Below, piece after piece: positions 8,221 through 15,512 of a DNA stretch of 38,057 nt. Both the position numbers and the translations under genes were made by a program. The stretch comes from an uncultured Verrucomicrobiales bacterium (lineage in GTDB: Bacteria; Verrucomicrobiota; Verrucomicrobiia; Verrucomicrobiales; DEV007). Every line of letters starts with the position of its first letter. Positions within the stretch are counted from its first letter, which is position 1. A model generated the notes under the pieces. That model made no database searches and was not told the origin of the DNA. It saw only the letters and a list, made by a program, of their open reading frames with translations. The stretch covers positions 1-38,057 of the forward strand of contig CAJXQE010000017.1 in assembly GCA_913058215.1 (NCBI GenBank), read 5' to 3'.

Positions 8221-9948
8221 CTATCCGCCGTCGCTTGCATCCGGATGGTTCGCATCCAGTTTCTCTGATTTTGGTTGATTGGGTAGCGTGAACGTCGCAA
8301 CCACAGCACGGTGGTCAGATGGATAAGGAGAAACGACAATGTCCGCGTTGGACATATTTTCACCGACGATGTTTGCTCCGGTCACTTTTACGCCTTTGCC
8401 TTTGAAGTAAATAAAATCGATGCGGTCGTGGTGGGTCTTGGGGTCATCAGCCTTCATGATGGGCGTCCAGGTGAAGCCGGGATTTTTCATCTCGTCGGGA
8501 TAGACCGTGCGCCAGGCATCGGCAAAGCCTGCTTTGGTCATTGCCAACGAGTTGGGATATTCGACTTTGATGGGGTGGCGACCGGACTTGGCAGCGGCTT
8601 CGGTCCAGTCGAGGTGGGAGGGTTCGTTAAAATCGCCTACCACAAAAACAGGGGTTTCTTTGTCGGGGAGGGAATCTATCTGCTTGAGAAGTTCAGAGAT
8701 TTCCCCGCCGCGGGCCTTGCTTGCGCTGGCAATCGCCTCGGCTTCGGTCTTGATGAAAGGAGTATCCTTGTGTTTATGCCACTTTGGTTGAATGCCCAAA
8801 AGCTGGTAGGGCTGATAGGGGTTTGATGGTAGGTGCAAGTTGAAGATGTAGGCATGCTGACCAGAAGGCAGTTTGACCTTGATGCCATCTCTCTTCTCCT
8901 CGACAATCTCATAACGCGTTACGATGACCCTATTCCCAGGGTTCACATGGTGATTCCAGCCCAGCAACTCTGCCAACTTCTCCGCATTAACGTCGCCCGG
9001 GGAACGCGTTTCCTGGATACCGACAATATCTGCCTTTGCCTCCTGAATCACTTTGACCGTTTGGGACAAGAGTTGCCCCCGCATCGTGCCGCCGCGATAG
9101 ATATTGTAAGACATGACCTTTACGCCGGACTCTTCGGTTTGCGCCTGCAGGGGATTCCGTGGGAACACTAACTCCGCCCAGATGGGTTTGTGATCAGACA
9201 AAGGCTTTTCCAGTTCGATGATACCTCCGTCAGTTGCCTTGGCTCCAGCCGAGGTGTTGTATAAGATGTGATCGATCACCCCCAGATTTTTTTTGGGGTC
9301 CTGGGCGTTGTAGGTAAACTCCTTTGAGACATCAATTTTTAGATCGTTCCATGTCGGTCGGAATCCCGCCCCCTCGATTGTTTTCATGGCAGCATCGCCA
9401 ATCTTGTTGTTGAAATCACCGACCACGATCACCCTTTCAGTTGCCTCCTTAGGTAAAACCTTGGTCGCAAGGTGATGGGCATGGCCGTCACTTGCGCCCG
9501 ACTTACAGATATGTAGCGAGTAAAATGCGAACGAAACTCCATCAATTTTAGTCACGGCTCTGACCGCCGATGCAGGATTCCAACCACGGCCCGTGCTCGT
9601 GAGCTTGTGTTCTTCTGTGCCTTCTAACGGTGTTCTGCTGAGAATCGTCTTGTACTTATCCTTGTGATTTGCCGATGAGATCTTGCCCACATAGCTGTGT
9701 TCCATCCCGAGCACCTTGCCGACGCGAGCTGTCCAATCGCCATCTGGAGCTTCGTCAAAACCGATGATATCCAGCTTGTATGGCTTGAACATCTCACCAA
9801 TCTGTTCCGGGGTCGCGCTTTTGCTGAACTCAACATTATAAGAAGCAACACGAACCGTAATGGGTTTGTCAGGCTCTGAGGAGGCAAGACCAAGCGTCGC
9901 TCCGCACATGCAGGTAACAACAAAGGATAATAATTTAATGGCTCTCAT
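8221..9948 (-). CDS. Secreted protein with two EEP (endonuclease/exonuclease/phosphatase) domains, 575 aa
   Basis: A signal peptide (residues 1-23) is followed by two complete domains of the DNase I-like EEP superfamily, metal-dependent phosphodiesterases or phosphatases. Domain 1 (about 31-262) has SYN at 36-38, Glu66, the GDFN motif at 177-180, D-H at 226-227 and SDH at 251-253. Domain 2 (about 276-555) has SYN at 280-282, QE at 312-313, GDFN at 438-441, DRID at 508-511 and SDH at 544-546. Both halves therefore keep the metal and catalytic residues. Family members cut DNA/RNA, phospholipids or inositol phosphates, and the substrate here cannot be told. The gene follows the metallophosphoesterase with only 8 bases between stop and start, so the two probably form a phosphate-releasing pair at the end of the DUF4838 operon. 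The last 20 residues are hydrophilic and unstructured. Confidence 0.88.
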   Translation of the reverse strand: MRAIKLLSFVVTCMCGATLGLASSEPDKPITVRVASYNVEFSKSATPEQIGEMFKPYKLDIIGFDEAPDGDWTARVGKVLGMEHSYVGKISSANHKDKYKTILSRTPLEGTEEHKLTSTGRGWNPASAVRAVTKIDGVSFAFYSLHICKSGASDGHAHHLATKVLPKEATERVIVVGDFNNKIGDAAMKTIEGAGFRPTWNDLKIDVSKEFTYNAQDPKKNLGVIDHILYNTSAGAKATDGGIIELEKPLSDHKPIWAELVFPRNPLQAQTEESGVKVMSYNIYRGGTMRGQLLSQTVKVIQEAKADIVGIQETRSPGDVNAEKLAELLGWNHHVNPGNRVIVTRYEIVEEKRDGIKVKLPSGQHAYIFNLHLPSNPYQPYQLLGIQPKWHKHKDTPFIKTEAEAIASASKARGGEISELLKQIDSLPDKETPVFVVGDFNEPSHLDWTEAAAKSGRHPIKVEYPNSLAMTKAGFADAWRTVYPDEMKNPGFTWTPIMKADDPKTHHDRIDFIYFKGKGVKVTGANIVGENMSNADIVVSPYPSDHRAVVATFTLPNQPKSEKLDANHPDASDGG

Positions 9949-9956
9949 TCTAAGCT

Positions 9957-10936
9957 CTATTTTTTCTTGTCTTTCAAACTGAACTGTCTCCGATCACCGT
10001 GCTGCTTGTGCTTGGGATTGATGCAGTGTAACTCCAGGTCAGCGGACATTTCAGTGAGCTTCATATCGACCCAGCCATGTGCATGGCCTTTTCCGAAATA
10101 GTAGCTGACTGCCGGTTGGTTAACGAGATGGAGATGATCCCGTTGATCATGCTGCCACTCATGGGTGTGACCATAGAAATAGCCCCTGGCATGCTTTCGT
10201 TCGGCAAGCAGTTTCAATAGAGCCGCCCCATCACTCATGCCCTTGATGGGACGCACGCCTCGGTTCGGATACGGGTTGAAGTGACCAAAGATAAGGGCGG
10301 GCTTATCCGCTCGCTCGTCGAGTTCTTTAGCGAGCCAGTCCAACTGTTTTTGCCCCAGGATTCCCTTTCTTCCTGAATCCAAAAGGACGAGGTTCGCGTG
10401 CGGCAGTTCAATCACGCCCGCCTGAACGCCCATGTGCTCCTTCTTCAGGAACGGGAGCAATTTCCACAGGTTCTCCCTATTGTCGTGATTGCCAATCGTC
10501 ACATGAACGGTAATGCCCGCAGCACGAATCGGCTCAACCAGCCGGAGGAACTCTTTGTATTCGGTTTCTCTACCATTGCTCATAGCACAGTCGCCGTTGA
10601 CGATCAGGTGAGCCGGCCGGGGATTGAGAGCGATGACGCTCTTGGCCGCCTCTGCAAGACATTGTGCCATGTTTACGCTTTCATGCTCGTCCTCCCCGAC
10701 GGGAGATCCAGGCCACTTCGTCCCAGGGTAGACAAGATCGGGATCGGCACTGGATCGGGATCGGGATCGGCACTGATGTGGGTATCCGCAAGCAAAGCCA
10801 CCCGGTTTTGGTCCAACCCGGCAGGTTCACTATCCGCGGCGTCCAACGCGCGAGACGTCATCATCGCCGTGCCTCCAAGAGCGAGTGTGCGCTTTGCGAA
10901 TTGACGACGAGTGATCGGTGGAAGAATGATTGGCAT
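9957..10936 (-). pseudogene. Tat-exported calcineurin-like metallophosphoesterase, broken by a frameshift
   Basis: Two frames together give one protein. The first (ATG 10936) carries a twin-arginine signal (TRRQFAKRTLALGG) and the first metallophosphoesterase motif LLADTHIS. The second frame continues with GTKWPGSPVGEDEHESVNM and then the other motifs: NGDCA, GNHD, FGHF and GHTHEW. This is the full metal-binding set of the calcineurin-like family. The junction contains two copies of a 16-base direct repeat at 10736-10751 and 10759-10774, a period of 23 bases. Removing one 23-base unit restores a continuous frame reading HISADPDLVYPGTKW. The downstream frame alone (from ATG 10670) would lack export signal and first motif. 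The gene sits 40 bases after the DUF4838-CBM9 gene. It is either a recent mutant, a phase-variable gene, or an assembly error in a short repeat. Confidence 0.85.
10736..10774. repeat. 23-bp-period direct repeat causing the metallophosphoesterase frameshift
   Basis: GATCGGGATCGGCACT occurs at 10736-10751 and again at 10759-10774, separated by GGATCGG. The unit itself is built from GATCGG steps, which favours slippage. The 23-base period is not a multiple of three, and losing one unit puts the two halves of the metallophosphoesterase gene in frame. Confidence 0.9.
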
Positions 10937-10976
10937 TTTGAACTTTCTTGTGTTTCAGGCGGGAGGCTCGGCCTTG

Positions 10977-13496
10977 CTATTCAATCACCAGCTTCGCGAA
11001 GCGTTCGGGCACATGATAGCTGGGCTTGCCGGTATGTGGAAAGGCCCAGGCGGTTTTGCCTGACGAACGGACACGGGTGCGGCCGACGTTGATATACCAG
11101 GGGGTGTCCATGCCGGGCTTCGCGCCGACGACGTGGTGATTCGGGTCGGCGGCTCCTTCTTCGGCATCGACGACGGGGATACGAACGACGACGCTCCAGA
11201 AATCGTCGCCGTGCTCGGTCTCCACCGTGGCGTTCGATTCCCAACGCTGATTCATGCGGCCGTGGCGATCGGCGTCGAAGACTATCCCGTCCGGATTGAC
11301 TTCGATCTGGTAATACGCGTGGCCCTGGGTTTCGAGCAGGATCGCGATGCTATCGCCGGTCCACACGTCGTCAGTCACGTATAGGTTCTCCATGTCGGGC
11401 TCGTCGCATTTGATTTCGAAAATGACCGCGCCCTCATCGTCCCAGCGAACTTTGAAACGCGTCTTGGTTCCCACTGCTTTGCCGGTCTCAATGTCGACCA
11501 GCGCGAAACTTTGCAAGAACTTCTTCGAGTCGGTCGGGCGACCGACAATCGTCGGTGCGTCTTTGCGGGGATCGCCCATTTCGGCCAGCCGCGCAACGGT
11601 CTGGCGCAGATCGTCCGGCTCGGGCAGTTCATCCAACATCATCGCGATACGTTGGCGGTAGACCGAACCACCGGCGGTATCGCGCGCTTTGGCGAGCATT
11701 TCGAGAAACTTCAGCCGGTCTTCGAGGGAGACGTTGGTCGCGCTCGTCGCCTTCACACCGGTGAGAATCGGAGCGTCCGTATAGGCGCGTTCAGCGAATT
11801 CGATCGCGGCCTTCATTTCGCTTGCGACGGGGCCGAAGAATTTTTCGTAGTAATCATCGAGCAAGGCATCGACGTCCTGATCTGCGTCCCAGTAGAAGCG
11901 GGAGAGCACGTAGAGGTTCATGTGATTCAGGGCGGGGTGATACCATTGCGCATGCCGCTGGCTGACCTCGTTGCAGTCGCCGAGCGACAGGCCTTTGAGG
12001 GCTCGCATCTCGCGGGCCATGGCGTGAGTCTGGAAGACGGGAAAGGGCTCGGGCTCGCCGTCCGTGCCCCAGAGGCTGTATCGGTTGTTCTCCACGCGCA
12101 GCAGGCGCCCGGGGTGGAGTTTTTCGCGCCACGCGTCGACCTGAGCGGAGAAGGTTTCCCAATACTCGTCGTTCATGAACCGGGGCCGACCGCGATTGGA
12201 AAGGAAGACGCCGACATTGGGCGTGAATTTCTCGACGTTTTCCGGCGGCTCGACGTAGCTGGTGTAGGCCCCGCCCGAGACCAGCCGGTCGGGGTGCGTT
12301 TTGTAGAGCGCACGACCAACGCGATCGATGAAGCCCCAGACAAGGTCGGAAGCCGACTGTCCCGCGCAGCTGTCGCATTGGCAGCTTTTGAACCCGTCGG
12401 TCGGCCAGAGCGAAACATGCGGTTCGTCGTAGTGATCGAAAAGGAACTGCGCGAATTTGATCGTCTCTTGCTCGAGCCCTTCGGAGGTGTAACAGGCGGT
12501 GCCGTAACCGCGATGCGATGTGTCGCGCTTGTCGCCAATCAGTGCGTAAAAATCGGGGTGAGCCTCTTTCATGGCGTCCCTGCGGTGCACAATAGCGTGA
12601 CCGTGGGCATAACTGAGGTTGCCGAGCACGTGGTAGCTGGAATTGATACCGATTCGGCGGCCCCAAATGACATCGTGCCAGGAAAAGGCTGCGTAGTTGT
12701 ACCAGTTAGCATAGCGCAGCGGGTAATCAGGAAGCGTCGTTGTATCGGGTTCGAGATCGTCGATTCGTACCGTATCCATCCGGGGCACGACCTCGCCCAC
12801 TTCGCCAGGCATAAACCAGCGCACGCCCAGAGATCGGAGCAAATCGTAAACGGCGTTGAGGGAACCGCCTTCGTCCTGCATCCAGAATCCACCTCCGGTG
12901 TGCGTGTGATCGCTCTTTTGCCACAGCTCGCTGTTGTCCTTGCCATAACCTTCGAACATGACTTGGAGTTCAGCGCTCTTGTTCCAGACGTGTTTGTATA
13001 AGGTACGGTGAGGGAAACCCCAGGCAGTGTCGGTGTGTTCGGCTGTGATTTTGTCCCACTCGGCCCTGGCGCTGGCCTCGAGTTCTTCGCTACGTTTGTG
13101 GGGATAGGGATTCGGCGGGATGTAATCGAAGTCATTCCCGATCAACGTCAGCCAGTTTTCGCCCGAGGCGATGCGGTAGGCGCCGTATTGGAGTCCTTCG
13201 GCAGTGACGCCCAGTTTGTCGGTGTGTTCGCTGCGCCCGACGTAGATTTGAACCGGAGTTCCGTCGGTAGGCTCATGCACAATGGGCAAAAGCGCTTTGG
13301 TGATCTTGTGCAGATAACGCTGCAATTCAAAGGCGGCCAGGTTGACCATGCGAGGCGGCTTTTCGGCGATGATGATTTCGGCCCGAGGCTGGCCGTCTTC
13401 GATCAAAGTCAGCGGATCGGCAAAGACCAGGGACCCCGTGAAAGACAGCATCGCGGCAGCAATGGCGAGCGAATGGAAAAAGGTGAAACGATTCAT
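10977..13496 (-). CDS. Secreted DUF4838 protein with C-terminal CBM9-like domain, 839 aa
   Basis: The signal peptide covers residues 1-26. Residues about 28-120 form the GH67-N-like domain (PRAEIIIAEKPPR, then IYVGRSE). Residues about 200-560 form the DUF4838 region, with SLGVRWFMPGEVGEVVPRMD at 222-241 and the Cys motif C-Q-C-D-S-C at 372-377. The last 190 residues form a CBM9-like sugar-binding module, recognisable by W-T-G-D-S-I-A-I-L-L, YYQIEVNPDG and the FW-x-VVVRIP strand. The catalytic chemistry of DUF4838 is not established; kinship with alpha-glucuronidases and its secretion suggest a glycan hydrolase. It is the first gene of a probable operon with the metallophosphoesterase and the double-EEP protein, and follows the DUF4886 gene after 48 bases. 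It is closely related to the 1094-aa protein at 20898-24182 but lacks its TPR tail. Confidence 0.88.
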   Translation of the reverse strand: MNRFTFFHSLAIAAAMLSFTGSLVFADPLTLIEDGQPRAEIIIAEKPPRMVNLAAFELQRYLHKITKALLPIVHEPTDGTPVQIYVGRSEHTDKLGVTAEGLQYGAYRIASGENWLTLIGNDFDYIPPNPYPHKRSEELEASARAEWDKITAEHTDTAWGFPHRTLYKHVWNKSAELQVMFEGYGKDNSELWQKSDHTHTGGGFWMQDEGGSLNAVYDLLRSLGVRWFMPGEVGEVVPRMDTVRIDDLEPDTTTLPDYPLRYANWYNYAAFSWHDVIWGRRIGINSSYHVLGNLSYAHGHAIVHRRDAMKEAHPDFYALIGDKRDTSHRGYGTACYTSEGLEQETIKFAQFLFDHYDEPHVSLWPTDGFKSCQCDSCAGQSASDLVWGFIDRVGRALYKTHPDRLVSGGAYTSYVEPPENVEKFTPNVGVFLSNRGRPRFMNDEYWETFSAQVDAWREKLHPGRLLRVENNRYSLWGTDGEPEPFPVFQTHAMAREMRALKGLSLGDCNEVSQRHAQWYHPALNHMNLYVLSRFYWDADQDVDALLDDYYEKFFGPVASEMKAAIEFAERAYTDAPILTGVKATSATNVSLEDRLKFLEMLAKARDTAGGSVYRQRIAMMLDELPEPDDLRQTVARLAEMGDPRKDAPTIVGRPTDSKKFLQSFALVDIETGKAVGTKTRFKVRWDDEGAVIFEIKCDEPDMENLYVTDDVWTGDSIAILLETQGHAYYQIEVNPDGIVFDADRHGRMNQRWESNATVETEHGDDFWSVVVRIPVVDAEEGAADPNHHVVGAKPGMDTPWYINVGRTRVRSSGKTAWAFPHTGKPSYHVPERFAKLVIE

Positions 13497-13544
13497 CGTG
13501 GGTAGAGTTATTGATTGATTAGAGTTGTCTATTCAGACGAAGTG

Positions 13545-14543
13545 TCAGAAGAACGCCTTCGGGCGGGTGCCGTTGACAGCCTGATGGGCAAATTCACGAA
13601 GCGATGCGGACCGTTCGCCAAGAAACCCGGGGTTATTCGTGATTTTCCGAACGTCTTCTTCAAAGAAAAACTCATACCATACACAGGCCGCCAGATAGCT
13701 GCCTGCCCCGTTGGCATGGGAGCCATCAAGTTTGAAGACTTTGTCGGCGCCATCATTGTCTCCACCGGTGGGCTCTCGCCACGCAAAGCCGCCATTTAGT
13801 GAATTGGGTTCTTTGGGAAGCTCAGGATATTTTGGATTGTTGTAGTCGAAATCAGGATCTCTCGCGAATTTCCACTCGGGAGTTTCCTCAGCCAATTGGA
13901 AGGCATTCCCGACGGGAATAATTCTCCGAATCCCAAGCTCTTTGGCGATGGTGTGGTAGTTGCGGGTGAGCTCCTGATACATAAATCCGGGAGGATTTCT
14001 GTCCATATTCATCCTGTTATGATCCGGTCTCCAGGCCCAAGTCTGGTGAAAAACAAGCTCGGCTTCTGGGGTATACTTCTTGATGTAATCGTAGAGGTTC
14101 TGTGCGTATGGCCTGTAAGTGTCGATCTTGAAGCTAGTTGGGCTGGATTGCTGGATGGTCACATAATCCCACTTCTCGGCCGTCAGCATCTCTTTCAGAG
14201 TCATCTTCTGCTTATTATACTCGTAAAGCTTCGCTTTCGGGTCCTCAGGATTCGTCTCGCCAAGCAATGCGGCTTCGTAGTGGTTCTGGATCGTGCGTCC
14301 CCCCGGAGCAGCAACACCGAGAATAAGTTCATGCCCGGAATCCTTCACGATTCCTGGTAGCATGTTGGTGGCGTTCTTAAGAAAACTGTTGCCAATCCCG
14401 AGGATTTTCAGCGACTTTTTTTCTATCGAGGGTGGTGCCTGGGCATGAACACTCTGCGTCAAGGCCAACGAGCACATTGCCACGGCCAGAGCTGCTGTAT
14501 ATCGAATGATTGAGTCTACGTATTTATTAATCTCAATTTTCAT
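13545..14543 (-). CDS. Secreted DUF4886 SGNH-hydrolase-like protein, 332 aa
   Basis: A long N-terminal region with a hydrophobic signal segment ends near VHAQA (residue about 35). The mature part begins with KILGIGNSFLKNATNMLPGI, the first SGNH block in which Ser53 would be the nucleophile. GVAAPGG follows (second block), then WDYVTIQQSS, and a late DGSHANGAGSYLAACVWYE containing the Asp and His of the catalytic triad. This set defines the DUF4886 branch of the GDSL/SGNH family, esterases that often remove acetyl groups from glycans. The start at 14543 is supported by AGGAAAG about ten bases upstream. The same GAAAGTTCAAA leader precedes the metallophosphoesterase start. The gene is the first of the minus-strand run that continues into DUF4838-CBM9, and its upstream region ends at the first CATGGA repeat. 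Confidence 0.82.
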   Translation of the reverse strand: MKIEINKYVDSIIRYTAALAVAMCSLALTQSVHAQAPPSIEKKSLKILGIGNSFLKNATNMLPGIVKDSGHELILGVAAPGGRTIQNHYEAALLGETNPEDPKAKLYEYNKQKMTLKEMLTAEKWDYVTIQQSSPTSFKIDTYRPYAQNLYDYIKKYTPEAELVFHQTWAWRPDHNRMNMDRNPPGFMYQELTRNYHTIAKELGIRRIIPVGNAFQLAEETPEWKFARDPDFDYNNPKYPELPKEPNSLNGGFAWREPTGGDNDGADKVFKLDGSHANGAGSYLAACVWYEFFFEEDVRKITNNPGFLGERSASLREFAHQAVNGTRPKAFF

Positions 14544-14607
14544 ATTTGAACTTTCCTATTCTGTTTGTGGAGTATTAGGGGTTTCATGGTTCCTTCCTAA
14601 AGCGGCA

Positions 14608-14733
14608 GTGAGGCGAAGCCTCCAACCATCCATGGAATCCATGTTCAATCCCTCTTCATCCATGCAAAAAAGACTCCCATGCATTGCAGTTTAGCATGGA
14701 TGGAACATGGATTAAAAAGGATGACATGGATAA
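14608..14733. repeat. CATGGA-rich palindromic repeat, copy 1
   Basis: This copy begins GTGAGGCGAAGCCTCCAACC and continues with CCATGGAATCCATGTTCAAT; after a short spacer come TTTAGCATGGATGGAACATG and GGATGACATGGATAAA. The left half is rich in ATCCATG and the right half in CATGGAT, so the unit can fold into a long imperfect hairpin. It closely matches copy 3 (15371-15498) and, in its core, copy 2 (15200-15295). It lies directly before the GxxExxY gene. Confidence 0.85.
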
Positions 14734-14741
14734 AATTTAGC

Positions 14742-15170
14742 ATGGCTGACATGGATGTTCTGGCTCGAAAATCCAAAGGTGAACGGATAGCATCGAACGC
14801 TATGAAAATTGAAGATGGAGATCTTACATATCGGATCATTGGATGCGCTATGCGTGTTCACACTGAATTAGGTCCCGGTTTGCGGGAGAAGCCATATGAA
14901 AATGCATTGGCAATTGACTTTGAGGAACAAGATATTCAATTCGCCCAGCAACCTTCTTATCCGATCTTTTACCACCGTCGCCCGGTAGGTGTTTGCCAGC
15001 CGGATTTCGTGATCGAAGACGAAGTCGTTGTCGACTGCAAATCAATTCCATCAATAGGTGAACCCGAGGTAGGCCAAATGTTGAACTACCTGCGAATTGC
15101 AAAAAAGGAAGTCGGCCTGATTTTAAATTTTCGTGGAACGAAGCTGGAGAAAAAGCGCGTCCAGCTTTGA
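14742..15170 (+). CDS. GxxExxY protein (PD-(D/E)XK nuclease-like fold)
   Basis: The protein contains the naming motif as GLREKPYENAL (G-x-x-E-x-x-Y) after HTELGPG. The other conserved blocks follow: VGVCQPDFVIEDEVVVDCKS, which fits the D-x(n)-D/E-x-K core of PD-(D/E)XK nucleases, then QMLNYLRIAKKEVGLILNF and KKRVQ near the end. The family is widespread in environmental bacteria, and its function is unproven. The frame is open from 14679, but the first 21 codons are read from the CATGGA repeat, so ATG 14742 or ATG 14751 is preferred; ATG 14802 is also possible. It points against all its neighbours and is bracketed by palindromic repeats, so the gene plus repeats probably arrived as a unit in what was a continuous minus-strand cluster. 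Confidence 0.8.
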   Translation: MADMDVLARKSKGERIASNAMKIEDGDLTYRIIGCAMRVHTELGPGLREKPYENALAIDFEEQDIQFAQQPSYPIFYHRRPVGVCQPDFVIEDEVVVDCKSIPSIGEPEVGQMLNYLRIAKKEVGLILNFRGTKLEKKRVQL

Positions 15171-15199
15171 CAAACCATGGGAAGCTCCAAGCCCAAAAA

Positions 15200-15295
15200 C
15201 ATCCATGAAATTCATGTTCAATTATTCCTCTATCTATGCAAAATACGCCCGCATTGAAATTTAGCATGGATGGAACATGGATTGCATGGATAAAT
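15200..15295. repeat. CATGGA-rich palindromic repeat, copy 2
   Basis: The core contains CATCCATGAAATTCATGTTC, TTCCTCTATCTATGCAAAA and, on the other side, TTTAGCATGGATGGAACATG followed by GCATGGATAAAT. It lies just after the GxxExxY stop and matches copies 1 and 3, but its right arm is a little shorter. It is followed by a copy of the sialidase 3' end (15307-15348). Confidence 0.8.
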
Positions 15296-15306
15296 TTGGG
15301 TTCGCT

Positions 15307-15348
15307 GAATCAATTTTTTGATTTTAATTTTGTAACGTTAACTTTCAG
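15307..15348. repeat. Duplicate of the 3' end of the sialidase gene
   Basis: This 42-base block matches 15510-15551 at 40 positions. The second copy holds the last codons and the stop of the minus-strand sialidase-like gene. Read on the minus strand, the duplicate encodes LKVNVTKLKSKN-stop against LKVDVTKLKSKN-stop in the gene. It is separated from the gene by repeat copy 3, so gene end and repeat seem to have been duplicated together. Confidence 0.85.
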
Positions 15349-15370
15349 AGGAGATGTCATCCGGCACCGT

Positions 15371-15498
15371 GTGACGAGGCGAGGCCTCCAACCATCCATG
15401 AAATCCATGTTCAATCCTTCCTCTATCTATGCAAAAAGCGCAGGCATTGAGATTTAGCATGGATGAAACATGGATTGAAAAGGATGGCATGGATAAAT
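15371..15498. repeat. CATGGA-rich palindromic repeat, copy 3
   Basis: It starts GTGACGAGGCGAGGCCTCCA and runs to GGCATGGATAAAT. The arms 15392-15432 and 15457-15487 are largely complementary (CAATCCATGTTTCATCCATG is the complement of the right arm), giving a hairpin with a loop of about 24 bases. It ends 14 bases before the sialidase stop codon. Confidence 0.85.
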
Positions 15499-15512
15499 CT
15501 TGACTCGATGAA

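Noticed and set aside
11225-11245. A GTTCGATTCC word that could be a tRNA T-arm
   Set aside because: It lies inside the DUF4838-CBM9 coding sequence and has no matching acceptor or anticodon arms around it.
11511-13001. Long plus-strand frame of 496 codons opposite the DUF4838-CBM9 gene
   Set aside because: It is the antisense shadow of a gene with clear domains; the translation has no recognisable motif and no ribosome binding site.
14608-15498. CATGGA repeats as a CRISPR array
   Set aside because: Only three long palindromic units of uneven spacing with a gene between them, no short uniform spacers, and no cas genes.
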